Shown here piece after piece: positions 12,612 through 35,982 of a DNA stretch of 64,000 bases. Numbering within the stretch: position 1 is the stretch's first letter; every line of letters starts with the position of its first letter. The notes below the pieces were generated by a model, which was given only the letters and a program-made list of their open reading frames with translations, was not told the origin of the DNA and ran no database searches. Where the stretch lies: positions 89,012 through 153,011 of the forward strand of contig KB296161.1 in NCBI GenBank assembly GCA_000328365.1. The letters run 5' to 3'. Position numbers and translations under genes: made by a program. The stretch is from Capitella teleta. Lineage: Eukaryota > Annelida > Polychaeta > Capitellidae.

Positions 12612-12695
12612 CCTTATATGCAAATAAACCGCCCCCGGAAGCTGGCAGTCAGCCAATGAGCTGCGTTACAGTGAAGACAATGGGCCGTGACGTCA
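12612..12695 (-). promoter_or_regulatory. TATA/GC/CCAAT/CRE promoter, minus strand
   Basis: Reading the minus strand from upstream: a palindromic cAMP-response element TGACGTCA (12,695-12,688), an inverted CCAAT box ATTGG (12,657-12,653), a GC box GGGGGCGG (about 12,636-12,629), an octamer ATTTGCAT (12,625-12,618) and TATAAGG (12,618-12,612), then an initiator at 12,588. The order and spacing are those of a textbook RNA polymerase II promoter and hold only for the minus strand. The nearest downstream minus-strand gene is the PDF-type neuropeptide gene. CRE-driven transcription is common among neuropeptide genes. Confidence 0.7.
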
Positions 12696-12883
12696 GAGAC
12701 GAGCTCATGTCGCGATGTACATCAATGGCAATGGGTCTTTGTATTGAGGTGAAATGCTCTCTGATTAAAAACGTTTGTTTTATTGGCGCGGTGTATTGTG
12801 TGAAGGGATGCAGTTTGATCGTGCGGGATCTGTGTAGAAGGGGAAGGAAACACTCGCACATTAGGGATATGGATGACGTGGTT

Positions 12884-13160
12884 GACGGCGATTCGTGCGG
12901 GTGAGACGGAAAATTTTGTGGAGTGGGATGGAGAATTTTGTGGAATTTAAATAATTTCTCACTATTCGAGAAATCCTGCATTGTTTACAACAAATAATAT
13001 GTGCAGATACCAAGGAGCCCATCTGGCTGATTAGCTTAGTTCGCGCAGTTTGACCAACCCCACCCCCCCCCCAACCTCCTTCCTCAGAATCGACCTTTCG
13101 GCACACATTTTTTTTGAGAGAGAAATCGATTACAACTCCATAATTATGACCATGTCGAAA
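12884..13160 (-). repeat. Dispersed repeat family, copy A (inverted)
   Basis: The reverse complement matches the 3' half of copies B (13.5 kb) and C (42.1 kb): CCGTCTCACCCGCAC, CAATGCAGGATTTCTCGAA, GATGGGCT, CAAACTGTGCGAG, and TGTGTGCCGAAAGGTC in the same order. It is interrupted by a C-run near 13,060-13,072. No protein-coding capacity or terminal repeat is visible, so the class is unknown. Confidence 0.8.
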
Positions 13161-13163
13161 TTG

Positions 13164-13167
<4 letters not shown>

Positions 13168-13199
<32 letters not shown>
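13168..13199. repeat. Poly-T tract
   Basis: An uninterrupted T run of about 30 bases directly abuts the inverted repeat copy A. It could be the A-tail of a minus-strand retroposed insert, but no retroposon body was recognised. Confidence 0.9.
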
Positions 13200-13201
<2 letters not shown>

Positions 13202-13540
13202 TAGTGTCACTCGTTTGCATGTATATTTTTGTAATTTTTTTATTCAGTAAATATCACTATTACAATATATTATTATTACTTTTATGCTTATTGGTCGATT
13301 CCTCAATTTTCGATGTGCAATTTTCTATTCTGTTCACTGCGTTTCTTGAATCAATGTACCTTAAATGTAATTGACTGGTACGTTTGAGAAAGAAAGATGA
13401 GGAAATGAATACCCCGTCTGAAGTCATTTTTATTTGGTACCACCAAAGTTTCTGATTTCTCGTGTTAATGTTGTAACACCAGTTAAAAATCTTCCAACAT
13501 TCTTGTGCTAGACTCTAAATGGCCAGAGAGCATAGGCTTT

Positions 13541-14149
13541 GGTATAACTGATTGGTCACTTCCTTCCTTCGAATCAAGGCTTCTGTTGCGTTCGATCATC
13601 CCAGCTAAGCGATAGTTTGCATCGCAGCAAACCTCCACCAAACTAAGATTCGCCGTCTCACCTGCACAATTCGTTGTCTCCCGGTCTTAACAGACAAGAA
13701 AATTCCATTTTCTCTACAATGAGCAGTCAAACTTCAGTGAAATCACATTCAAACGACAGGTGCCAGGAACTAAATTAAACATTCCATAAACTCGACATGG
13801 TCATAATTTTATGTAGTTGTAATCAAATTCAATTTCAACAAAATGTGTGCCGAAAGGTCATTTCTAAGGTTGGGATGGTCAAACTGTGCGAGCTTACGTT
13901 TGATAACTGCGCACCACAGAGCTACACGATTGATACTAGGTGATAGGCAGATGGGCTGGTTGGTATCTGCACATATTATTTGTTGTAAACAATGCAGGAT
14001 TTCTAGAATAATAAACGATTATTCTAATTTCACACAATTTTCCGTCCCAGTCCACACAATTCTCCGTCTCACACGCACAAATCGCCGTTTATCAATGATA
14101 ATGCAAATGATAAACCGGACATTCTCCATCATTCGTATCCCCGCTGTGA
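13541..14149 (+). repeat. Dispersed repeat family, copy B
   Basis: This is the longest of three related copies (about 610 bp). It starts GTATAACTGATTGGTCACTT and ends near ATCCCCGCTGTG, the same limits as copy C at 42.1 kb, which argues that these are the true ends. Inside are several diverged repeats of a CACAATTCTCCGTCTCAC-like unit. The ends are not inverted repeats and no coding sequence is seen. Confidence 0.8.
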
Positions 14150-17100
14150 CTCGTGAGGTGAGCGAAGTAAATCCCACTTTGTTCTCATAAGTTCGGCAAT
14201 AGAATTTCTCTCTCGAGCCCCGATCATCAGATGATTGGCATCCTGTTAGGTGGACACATTCTCGGACCTCTGCCTGGCACACCGGAAGTACCCCACTTGA
14301 GTGTTTTTCACCCCTTCACCAGCTAACAGACAGTGGAGTTGTCACGTGGTTGCTGTGCGACCTATAATTGACTGCTTTCTCACTTTCCTGTTTGGAGGGT
14401 CCGGGATAATGATACGGTCGAATATTTCCGTTGGGTTTAAATTTCAATGCAGTTGCCATGGTTATGTCTTATACTAGTATAGGTTCATACACTATCATGA
14501 TGGTATTTACATGGCTAGAATATTCCCAACTCATTGTGTTTACACTTTAATTGACTCTATATAATTCCAAAGTTTACAAGCAGCTTCATATTCATTAACT
14601 GCGTTGTTGTTGGTAGAGTAGTAAATACGATGACCATATAAAAGGAATTCAAGAGGATGACATTATGCTGAATAATCCCCCGTGACTATCGCATTTTCCT
14701 CCAAGGGCACAATTGAATGGTGCCAATGAGCCCTGTCGAGGAATTGGTCCAGCACAAAAAGTGGCCCAATTCTTCGAGGAAGGCGCGTGTTAGGTGAAGA
14801 GTGTGGAGGTGCATCTCCAATCACGCCAATGACATGCATTCACGCTTTAATCACTCTTCAACGGATCTCCTTATTCGTCTAAAACTAATTTGCTTCTCTT
14901 GGATTTAAAGGTTGGGTTCCAGTGTGTACTCCGTTGCATGGCAAGTCTGAAATCCCAGTGCGGGAAGGTGCACGCATCTCGCTGGAGGTTTGCGGGTTAA
15001 TATATCAAATAATAAATTATAAAGAAATAAATAAATGCTCATGTAAATAACTTGAGGGTGTTTTTTCGGTCGGCGAAAAGAATGTACACTATATTATACG
15101 TATTGATCGCAGTTTGTTAAGGCCATTTATGCGATCAGTGCTATAAAACGTTGTAGACAATTTCTTAATCGATCTTGGAATATAGCCATAGGTGTTTATG
15201 ATGCCCATAAAATAATGCTATGCTCTTCATGCAAGACCAGCTTGAGGTATTGCAATTATCGATAAGAATTTTTAAAGTCAGAATTCCACGTTCAACTAAT
15301 GTAACGAGCAGTTAACAAAACCTAATCTTCATGACTTAAATGCACACATATGGCACAGATTCCGATTCCCCCCAAAAAAGGTGAAGAATGTGCTTCCACA
15401 TACACTTTGTTTGATCACGCTCTGATCAACCGCTATGGAGATCAATCTCAGCGGTCCTCAGAGAGTGCGTTGACCTTTGGGGCTATTGTAATGTGATTCT
15501 TCTCCTCCTACTGGCCCCAGTGCGATGCTTGTCTTCAATTTAGGAATACGGACAAATGACCTCCGAGCGATCACGTAGCAGTGTGGAGATGGCTATATTG
15601 GCGGATATGCACAACTTATGGCTGACAAATGACCGAAATGAATACCGATAACTTGCAATGCATTCTGGGATTTCTCGGGGTGTTTGGTTTCTGAATCTCC
15701 TGAATAACAACACGAACTCTCATATGGCAGAATAGGCACTCATGATTCAAGTTCAAACGGCCGTTTCAAATTTGTTATTGGTGGGAGTGAAAAGGTGACT
15801 GAGATGGAGGTTTTTTTGTTTTTTTTTTTCACACAGTCACAGTTTCTACGCGTTTATAAACTAATATTAAATATAATTAACAATGCTTATGAATTAGTAA
15901 ATAGGTACGATATGAATGTCTAATAATTATTTAATTCGAATTAAATAAATATACGTTTTTTTTTTCTCCCCTTGGTGGTACTTGATTGCTGGTACTTTAA
16001 ACTTTCTGAATACTGATTCGCGATTTATCTTATCTGTAACTTTGGCGATAATGAAAATAAGTTGCTTATTGGCTTATTCATCCCCATGAGGACGCTACGG
16101 TCAGCAACTGAATTGATATCACTTCACCTAAGAATCGAAAACCCAAACAGGAGAAGGTCGCTGAAATCGGCGGGGACCCGAAATGTCAACGCAGGAGAAT
16201 ATTTACGTGCCGAATCAAGATGCCACAGGGGCTTTATTGGGTGCTGTTGTTATAAGAAGAGACAGCGACAGTTGCAGAATGTATAAGCCATCCATTGTGC
16301 TCATAATCAGCTCTATTCATTGCCATAAATTCTCTTAATTCTTCGCTGCATTGCGAGCCACGTCCCCGCCTTGCTGAAGTTATTAACCAATCAGATTGGA
16401 GCGAATCGCTTGCTGCGCATGCGACCCCCAAAAAACCTCAGAATCCTCTGCAACAACACTTGGTCTTTACGCATAATTTCGGCACTTTGGAGTTGACTTG
16501 TTAATATGGGCTTAAAGCTTATGGTGTGCTTATAATGTGTCACGGTTTGAGGGAGTAATATTCCGCATGCCATACCAATGCACCTTGCCTCGATTAAGCG
16601 AAGAAGCCGTAGGATGTTTCACAGATTCTATTTACAAAGGTTTCCGCACACTTCATCCGTCAGAAACCATTTTACCACGTGGACGTCAACCGCCTCACCC
16701 TTTAACTGTCCGTGTGTAGTAACTATTCACTGCGCGTGCCTGTAGTAGAACAGATTCTGGTGGTGGGGTTCTGAGGTCAACAAGGTCAGGAAACTCGGCA
16801 TAAAAGTGGATCTGGATCGGAAAGCTTTTACTTCAACTAATCACGGTCTCCTTGTGAGAAATGTGAAAATGCAACCACAATAGGCACCATTGAAACAATG
16901 AGACAATATGTTGAACATGTTGAATACAAATTAGGCGATCATTCGTTAATCTTCACCATCGCTTACCCGATATATCTACCAGAATGCATGCATGAACGCT
17001 TACTGATCTTCGTCTTTCTCTGTAAATTTAGGCGATTGGTCGATAATTTGTAAATAAAGGGTGCAACGATGAAGGGCCTCGCAAAGTTGCGAGAAGTGCA

Positions 17101-18975
17101 TACACAATATAGTGCGTCCATCTGCAGCGTCACCATGACAACACTGTAACACGGTCTATTCTGAATATGAACGAAGGGAACGGTAGCAGGGGTGACTTAT
17201 GGTTATGGGTGACCTGGTATAGCGAAGAGGGTCGTTTCCTAATGCTCTGGCTCATATCTATCATAACGCTCTTCTGAAAGGCCAGAATTTGCGAAATCGA
17301 AGGAGCATTGTTTTAGTTCGTTGATATGTCAACTTTGAGACAGCAGAGTCGGGTGTGAAAACAGTGGATGCAAAGTGTAGGCGACAGAGATCGAGTGCTT
17401 AGGTCGAACGCACTTATTCTGGGGCGATATCTTTTTACCATATACATATGATTATGAGCAATTATGAGCATTAAACTTGAATTACATAGGATATGGATAA
17501 TGCTGCTTATAATATACAGGTAAAAGATCACAAATATGTTTCATATTAAGACTTGAGTCAGAGAAAAATGTGTTATAGCCAGGTATCAGGATTTAGAATA
17601 TAACAGATTGTCGCATCAAGAATAGTTTCCGTGATTAATTATAAATATGGAGCCGAAATGGCGCTCGTTCAACGTGACTGGCACCCGAAGGAGTCAACCA
17701 TATAACTCTTTTCAGTGGGGTGGCTAATTAGGGTCAAACATGTGCAAGTCCGTAAAAAACCCCACTAAATTTGGTACAGACCTTCTTTTGGTCATACCGA
17801 ACAATACTGGAAGTGGTGCCAGAAAATATATCACCGGAACACCTTCTAATTAGCGTTTTAATTAATTAGCACACCTGTCAAAATACTTCCTTTTTACTGG
17901 TCTCAATAAGGCAATGTTGGTGTCGTTTCTAGGATTTATGAGGTCGCTAAACACAATACAATCAAATTTGAATTAATCAAACAGGGCGTTAATTAATTAC
18001 AGGTGATTAAAGGCAATAAGCGTGTATATCGATAGCATACATCAAAATAGAAGAAAACTTATCAAATTCGGTTTATGTCTTTAACTTGCTGAATTGCGGA
18101 AATAATATAATGAAATTCAGAAGCGGATTGTGGCGGCTTGGAAATCGACATGCGTGTCAATTTCAGTCTTATATAGAGAGCAACACTTTTTTTTTTATCT
18201 CTCTTCTAGTGGGATAGAAGGCTGACTATTTCTTTATCCCATTAAGATTATAATACGCTTTTTTTATTTTGAAGGCACAGATGGCTCAAAAAGACAATAT
18301 ATAATTTTATTAGTACCAAATAAATTCATTCATTCATTCGACCTGGCCCCAAACCCAGGCCTAAATTTTTTCCCCCTTTGTGCTGATCTTTAAAGTGGGC
18401 CTATGCTCCAGAAGAATTCCTAACACAATAAGACTGTAATGCTCTCTGCCGGACCCTGACAGATTGAGAGAAATAAATAGCGAAAATCATAACGTATTAT
18501 AATCGCTGTTTATGAATGTAACTATAATAATATACGAAACAGAGAAACAGTGTGAGGTTGGCTGCGACACCTGCTATATGCCACGTCGTATCATACCAAT
18601 GGATATAGTGATCGAAATTTATCGTATATACGAATAATACGATATAATTGTGATATACATTCATGTATTTGAAATTGTTCTGATTTGAGGAGGAAATGCG
18701 CTATGATTCCAGCAATATTCAGCTGTTGCGTTGATCTCTGTTTATGAAATGGAGTTACTTAGAATTATTATTCTATTTCAATTCAGTGGATCCACTGAAT
18801 GACTCAACCCTCCTATATCTATTCAACGCTTGTGGAAGCGAATCATCGGATCCACATGTGTCTGAGGTGAGGATCGTTTTAGGCTTTCGTAATTCATAAC
18901 GTGCTGGTTACATCAGCAGCCGAACCTTCCAAGTGCTCTGTTCAGGCGCATAACGCACCCAGCTGCGGTGCGGTG
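14150..18975. other. Intergenic DNA between the PDF-type and BAMBI genes
   Basis: No coding exon was recognised on either strand. A short ATTC-type run after 18,320 (AAATTCATTCATTCATTCG) looks like the tail of a LINE or SINE, but its body could not be identified. Elsewhere only short T-runs (15,810-15,830, 15,957-15,966) were noted. Confidence 0.55.
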
Positions 18976-19115
18976 AAATAAATAATATAAATGAATAATA
19001 TTAATGAATAATATAAATGAATAATATGAATGAATAATATAAATGAATAATATGAATGAATAATATAAATGAATAATATGAATGAATAATATAAATGAAT
19101 AATATGAATGAATAA
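18976..19115. repeat. AATATAAATG/AATATGAATG tandem repeat
   Basis: An approximately 13-bp unit (GAATAATATAAAT alternating with GAATAATATGAAT) repeats about ten times, giving a 26-bp higher-order period. It lies about 730 bp past the BAMBI stop codon. The sequence resembles an expanded LINE-type ATGAATAA tail. Confidence 0.9.
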
Positions 19116-19268
19116 GTGGATGTTACAAAAGTAGAAAACTATTTACAAGTCTCTTTGGACGCTTGGACATCCGGATGCGCATGCGCATATACTGTTTCTC
19201 ATTATGTTTGATATATTTCGACTGGAACGATGCAAACGCCGAAATAGCAAAACGTTTCTTTTATCGTA

Positions 19269-19274
19269 TTTAAT
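19269..19274 (-). terminator. Candidate poly(A) signal for BAMBI (ATTAAA)
   Basis: ATTAAA lies on the minus strand about 570 nt beyond the BAMBI stop codon. It is the common variant hexamer; no better AATAAA was noticed nearer to the stop. Usage is unverified. Confidence 0.3.
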
Positions 19275-19840
19275 GCGAAACAACAAGACAAATGGCTCAC
19301 ATTACAATAACGGTACAACTGATCAGCGAATAAATTAAAGATGAAATTATAATGTCATATTATACAATGTGAAAATTATGAAATGTATGGTAGTTAATAT
19401 TATAGATCGATTTTGTCTCTCGTCAAATTTAAGGAAAGAACAACTCAATTCTGTTATCATTTTTGGGCAAGGTTGAAGTCCTAGAGTTACCCGTCCCCTC
19501 GAAATATACGACGATTCACAGTTTCACACACTGTAAAGGGAAAGATTCAACCATTTACAGCAGAAGATAAAACGACTTCCGATGCAACTTGATAAGTGGC
19601 ATGACGTGATAATTACAGTATATGACACGTTGAACAAAGAGGGTTTCAACTCTCAAGACAGACTCCGAATGCTAACGAGGTACATGTTTAAACACAGAAC
19701 AACACAATGGGAATACATGAAATAATTGACACATACGCAATATGCTTTGGTTGAGAGATACAAAATGATGAGAATTTGGCAGAGTTTGACATGAAAACAC
19801 ATCTTGCAACTGTCTTTGTGTGAATTGTGTCCACACTTGT

Positions 19841-31120
<11,280 letters not shown>

Positions 31121-31270
31121 CGTGCCTCAGGATGCTATGCACCTCTGTGCCTCTGTGCTTGTGCTTGAAGTAAAGCGCGCCTCAGTCGCGGATGCAGGCT
31201 CTTTTCACCGCTGTGCTCCCTTGCGCAGCTGAGAGATTGAATTACCTTCGGCTACCTTGTCGGATTGGTG
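31121..31270 (-). promoter_or_regulatory. BAMBI 5' leader and probable proximal promoter
   Basis: The sequence just upstream of the start codon is more GC-rich than its surroundings (GCGCGCC near 31,176-31,182, GCGCAGC near 31,233) and has a CCAAT motif on the minus strand at about 31,263-31,268. No TATA box was found at a plausible distance, so a TATA-less promoter is likely. The transcription start cannot be placed. Confidence 0.35.
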
Positions 31271-34200
31271 CATCGACTTTTACCTTCGTCGCTCTTTTTC
31301 TTTTTCGTGTATTTCTTCCCATTTTTGTATCTCTTTCCTGCGCACTGAGTTTTACATATATGTGACCTTACTGTACTTGAAGTTGAATTGTTATACACTT
31401 GGCAAATGTATCAAAATTGGATTTATTATTATTATGCGCAGTGCAATAATTATATTATGAGCCACTAAACGAATTTGTACCAATTAACGGGATGGTGTTA
31501 GTAATAACGTGGAATAATATACTATTAGTAATACTGTATGTGATCAAATTTTGCTTGGTTAGTCGGTTACTCGATCATTATGACTTTTTCAGCCTAGTAA
31601 TGTTTTTCTTTCTTCTCTCTGTGAGCAGAAAGGCGCATATGTACGCATGTTAAACGGTGTGTTTACACATGAAATGTGTTCTGAACACCATTCGCTTTCT
31701 TCTCCAAGGCACTTTTAACAGGCTTCGCATTTAAACGCAAACGATTCTACCTCGCTCGCTGTTTCAGAGATTGAAAGAAATGCAAACACACCGTGCCCTT
31801 TGCTCTCCAAGCGAAGCTCGCAACACTCACAGCTTCCTCTCTCTTTCTCACTTTCTCTCTCACTAATCTCGAGGTATCTTGCGTTATAACTTCTTCCTTC
31901 AACTGATATATCTCTCGACACCTTGTATCTCCGCCTGGATGCCAATGACGTGGCTAAGTTGGATATGTGTCATATACCATCCCTGTAATGCTACACTTTC
32001 TCAGTGAACATGTCTTGGAGCTTGTACAATATATACATGTCACCTACATCCGCTATTTTCCTTCATAATCATTTTAACGTGGTTTTTTCCCCCACATCCT
32101 TGTCGATTTTTGTTATCATGCGCAGTGGACTTTTGTTTTTGTTGTATGAATAGAAAAAAAAAAGAAAAAACAAAAACAAAAACAAAAACAAAAAAACAAT
32201 TACGCGTAATTGTGAAGAAAAAGAGAAAGAAAACAAAAGATATCCTGTAATTAAACTAGTCTGGATGGTTTGACTTGAATGGTTCCACGTGATATATCGG
32301 CCGCATCATATACATATTGGTCGGAGCTGTGTTACCATACTGTTCTTATACAAGGTACAGAGCATAAATAGCACACCTCGCTGTACCATTTCGATTTTCA
32401 TGTCTGTTAATATGTGCAAAATATTTTGCAAAACATTCGATGAAACTGAAAACATGAATTACTCGGTATAATTTGCCCTGTCCTACTCATTTTGCTGCCG
32501 TCATTGCATAATTCATTTCAAATTCAATCATTCCCTGATTGGGAATAAAACCTCACGAAGAGTTCAAGATTCGTGATTATAACTTACCGGATAGACTGGC
32601 GCGTGTTGTACAAGATGGTTGATCATGCCTGCATGATAGGCATGGCAATGTTACTACAGGTTAGTATTAATTATATTCTAAGATGCATAATCAGTAAGTT
32701 AGCTAATCGAGAAGTTTGTTACTTGTTGCATATTTCCCCTAAAAAAATAAGCCTCGAGTAAAGTAATTTCATACAACAGAGTTTGTATAATGTGTATACA
32801 TATGCAATGACGTATATCAAACAGTTTGTACAACAGTAAAGATACAAAGGATGGAGCCTACTGTGGTATTTGGCAAAGTGCATAATTATAATACCATTCA
32901 ATCTGATTTGAGGCAAACAAATCTATATCTTCTCTTTCTTTCTCCTAGTATTCAATGTCATCCCTTTCGCTCTTATCTCACCACCCCCTCTTCACCCATA
33001 CATCTATATTCGAATCCACTCAGCCCCGGTTACAACTTCTATAGACAGTGGTACGATGCCAAATCTAGTAGTACGTCAAAGCTAATCGATTCTGGATGAA
33101 GCCAACCAGAAGAGAGAATGCAGTCTGTGATTTATCGACGAATAATGCATGTATATACACCATTCAGCCAACCAGAGCTCTTAATTCTATATCCCTGGAT
33201 GCAGAACTCTCATACACAGTGTCTCGTATTTCTGTGCTCTGTTGCGCATGCGCCAACACCTTCGTCCTTCTTCTTCCCACATTAGCATCCATCTTAATTC
33301 TCCGAAGCAATCCGACTTCACGAGCAGCACTCTATTTCCCGATGAGGTGCTATTTTATCATTTGCATCACTTATTCAGTGCAGTGCAGACCAACTCTTTG
33401 CTTTTCATGTGCCTTGAACACCTGATGAATGTTTAATCACCCACGGAACGCCAAAGGTTTCGCATGAACAGTCGCACCTTGGTAATAATTCATAATCTAC
33501 CTTTACAGCAATGTGATGTCGCTTTCATCGCGACCTTCTTTGCTCCATGAGGCTTCTTGTCGATCTCGTTCTGTTTTTTATTCAACAGCAATCCATGTCA
33601 CGAGAGTGTGACTTTTTGGTTTAAGTACCTTAATACAATTTTCAACAGCGCTAATAAAACACATTTTGCAGTGAGATTCATTGTAATTATCGATTTCAAA
33701 TATTCTTCAATTGACGCTAATTAAACCGGAACTTTATCCAGCCAAGTATCAGTCTGTAAATATTCGATTCCTAGATGAAATTTTCGCGGAAATCAAAAAG
33801 CACTCCACGTGCCATGTGATTAATTTCAGTGTAGTCCTTAACACTTTTGCATCTTCGTGACTCGAGTACAAAGACGGATACCAACATGATTTCTTTGCAG
33901 GTTGTGAAATGTGGAAAATGCGCGTTGATGTGGCATTTATGAGGATGTCGACTCTTATGTTGTGTGATGAGATGACAGTCATGACAGACACACACTCGTG
34001 CATAGAATAACTTCACACTCCTCAAAATGAAAAACAACATCACTACTCAACGGGTTCTAATTATTTCCACGTCAGGTTTATTTACTTTTGATGCGAATGA
34101 ATATCAAGTGTTCATTCAATTTAACTCCAATATCGTTTCTAATACACAACGGATGGTGCGTTCCCCCATTGATTTTTTATCTCTCAGTACGGACGTGAAT

Positions 34201-35040
34201 ATTTGGGGTATACCTCAACAAATCAATCTATGATTGAAAAACTGAGCCAAGTACAGGTATATGACGTATATCACAATGCATAATCAGTGATCTGAACTCA
34301 AATTGAGCAAACAACATCACAATTGGAAATGTTGTTTTCCACAGGAGGAGATGTTTCTCACAGATGCACTTCCACATTTCAACTCGCGATTGACGCGTTC
34401 GAGGCTGGAGGCAAACACACGGACAACTTCGCCTCGTTTTCTGTGGGCGCCCCCTGACGGCTGTGTAAGTTGCGCGGTTGACAGCAACATTGAGCTGCAC
34501 GTCACAACCAGACTCAGTCTGATTGCACAATGCTGTTGAGACAAACTCAATTGTCAATGTGCGCAAGTATTTGGTGGAACATTTTGCCATGTGCTCTCAT
34601 ATTGACCGACGCGGTGACTGATGCCTCAAACATGCAGCCATGAAAATATCATAACGCCCTTCCCACTGGCGGAATCTCACAAAATCAACCAGCACAACAA
34701 AGACTCGCTACAACATGTGATTCATAGAGCACAATAGTATATGCCGTGGCACCAAGCTTATAATTATAACGAGATCTAGGAGAAAGAACAAGGAGTGTGA
34801 TCCTTAGACCCACAAACCTCCAAACTCAGGAATCCTAAGTGTTGCAGACCGTTATGAATTCAAAGGGTGCTACCAAGTGTTTGAATATTACTGGATCGCT
34901 TCAAGCAGTTTTGGTGCGCATGTACCCGTGACCCTCACGCCTTGTTCTGAGTTCAAATCACGTTCACCGCTGGTTCCGCGTCGTAGCAACAAGGGTGTGG
35001 TGGACCCATTATCGCTCTCTTGGCTGTGTGAACGGAGGAA
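31271..35040. other. Intergenic DNA upstream of BAMBI
   Basis: This is the BAMBI-proximal part of the 18-kb region shared with the divergent GDF8/11 gene. No coding exon was recognised. It contains an A-rich (AAAAAC)n tract at 32.15 kb. Confidence 0.55.
32154..32200. repeat. (AAAAAC)n simple repeat
   Basis: A-rich tract with repeated AAAAAC units. The complementary (GTTTTT)n tract occurs at 58.55 kb. Confidence 0.9.
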
Positions 35041-35180
35041 CACTATTCTTGCGATTGTAAAAAGTGCGTTATGACTCCTATCTCCACCGTGGCGTGGTCA
35101 CGGACATGCGGTCAGAAGACGCAAGAATTTTATCTTCGTAGTCATAACGCACTTTATAACAAACGCAAGAAGAATAGCGT
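35041..35180. repeat. Imperfect inverted repeat, ~40-bp arms
   Basis: The arm at 35,041-35,078 (CACTATTCTTGCGATTGTAA then AAGTGCGTTATGACTC) is the near reverse complement of 35,137-35,180, with a spacer of about 58 bp. Mismatches are few and concentrated in one half. It looks like a small fold-back element or MITE remnant; no target duplication was found. Confidence 0.7.
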
Positions 35181-35313
35181 CACGCGTTAACGTGGTGGAG
35201 TGCGTTATGCCAATGTGTGCGCTATGATCTCCAAGTGCATTATACATGTACTTGTAGCCGATTCTCTTGCGTCGTGCTTGTTCGCAGTACCCACGCTTCA
35301 CTTGTTCCTTCAC

Positions 35314-35582
35314 TTTACTGGTTCCCTGGTGACATAATTATATATCATGACACAGGCACACACCGATGACAGGTGGTATCTCATTGGCTGCTAGTTAGTC
35401 AACTGGTCGTATTCAACAAATACTGTGAATTCATTTTCACTCGCCTCGATCGCCTTGTGAGACATCTTGGGAATTCCGAGTGACGTCACGTGAAATCGAG
35501 TGAAATGGATGTACCAAAATAGGGGTGAGTTTTCATCGGTGTGTGCCGGTGCTTCTTTTCAGTAGCGCCGGAAACCAATGAA
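35314..35582 (+). mobile_element. MITE, copy 1 (TTCACTGGTT family)
   Basis: About 270 bp closely matching the intact copy at 62.4 kb: ACTGGTTCCCTGG start, GGCACACACCGATGACAGGTGG, CATTGGCTGCTA, TCATTTTCACTCGCCTC, and TCATCGGTGTGTGCCGGTGC to GCGCCGGAAACCAATGAA at the end. The left terminus is worn (TTTACTGG) and there is no clear target duplication. It encodes no protein. Confidence 0.85.
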
Positions 35583-35586
35583 TTAC

Positions 35587-35665
35587 TTCAATGGTTCCCT
35601 GGTCACAGGCACACACCGATGACGGGTGGTAGCTCATTGGCTGCTATTTTATAGTAACATTTATT
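35587..35665 (+). mobile_element. MITE, partial second copy in tandem
   Basis: Only four bases after copy 1, the left end of the same element starts again (TTCAATGGTTCCCTGGTCAC) and continues to TTTTATAGTAACATTTA, then stops matching. It keeps a TATAGTAACATTTA segment that copy 1 lacks but the 62.4-kb copy has, so it is not a simple duplication of copy 1. Confidence 0.8.
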
Positions 35666-35929
35666 CCCGAAAGGGCTTCCCCAGTTTGCCGATTTTGCGA
35701 ACGAGAGCGTCTCTTTAAAGTGTGAGGGTGCATGTCGAAATGAAGTTTAAAATAAATATAATAATTAGATGATGCCCGGATTTAAAACACAGTTATTTCT
35801 CCTAAATTATTCAAATTTTTATTTATTTGTTTTACTTACAGTTTCTTCCAGTTATAACAAATAGAATGAGAATTATAAAATGAAAAAGCATGTTATTCAA
35901 ACCACATAATATATTATTGGAAAATAATA

Positions 35930-35982
35930 TTTTTGTATTAAATGATAACTACATATTATGTAGTTATCATTTAATACAAAAA
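35930..35982. repeat. Perfect 53-nt palindrome
   Basis: Arms 35,930-35,955 and 35,957-35,982 (26 bases each) are exact reverse complements around a single central T at 35,956. The arm runs TTTTTGTATTAAATGATAAC then TACATA. No mismatch was found. It can form a cruciform or, if transcribed, a tight hairpin. Confidence 0.95.

Noticed and set aside
12512-12904. 130-codon plus-strand open frame
   Set aside because: It overlaps the minus-strand promoter motifs and exon 1 of the PDF-type gene, has no domain or signal peptide, and part of it lies in repeat copy A.
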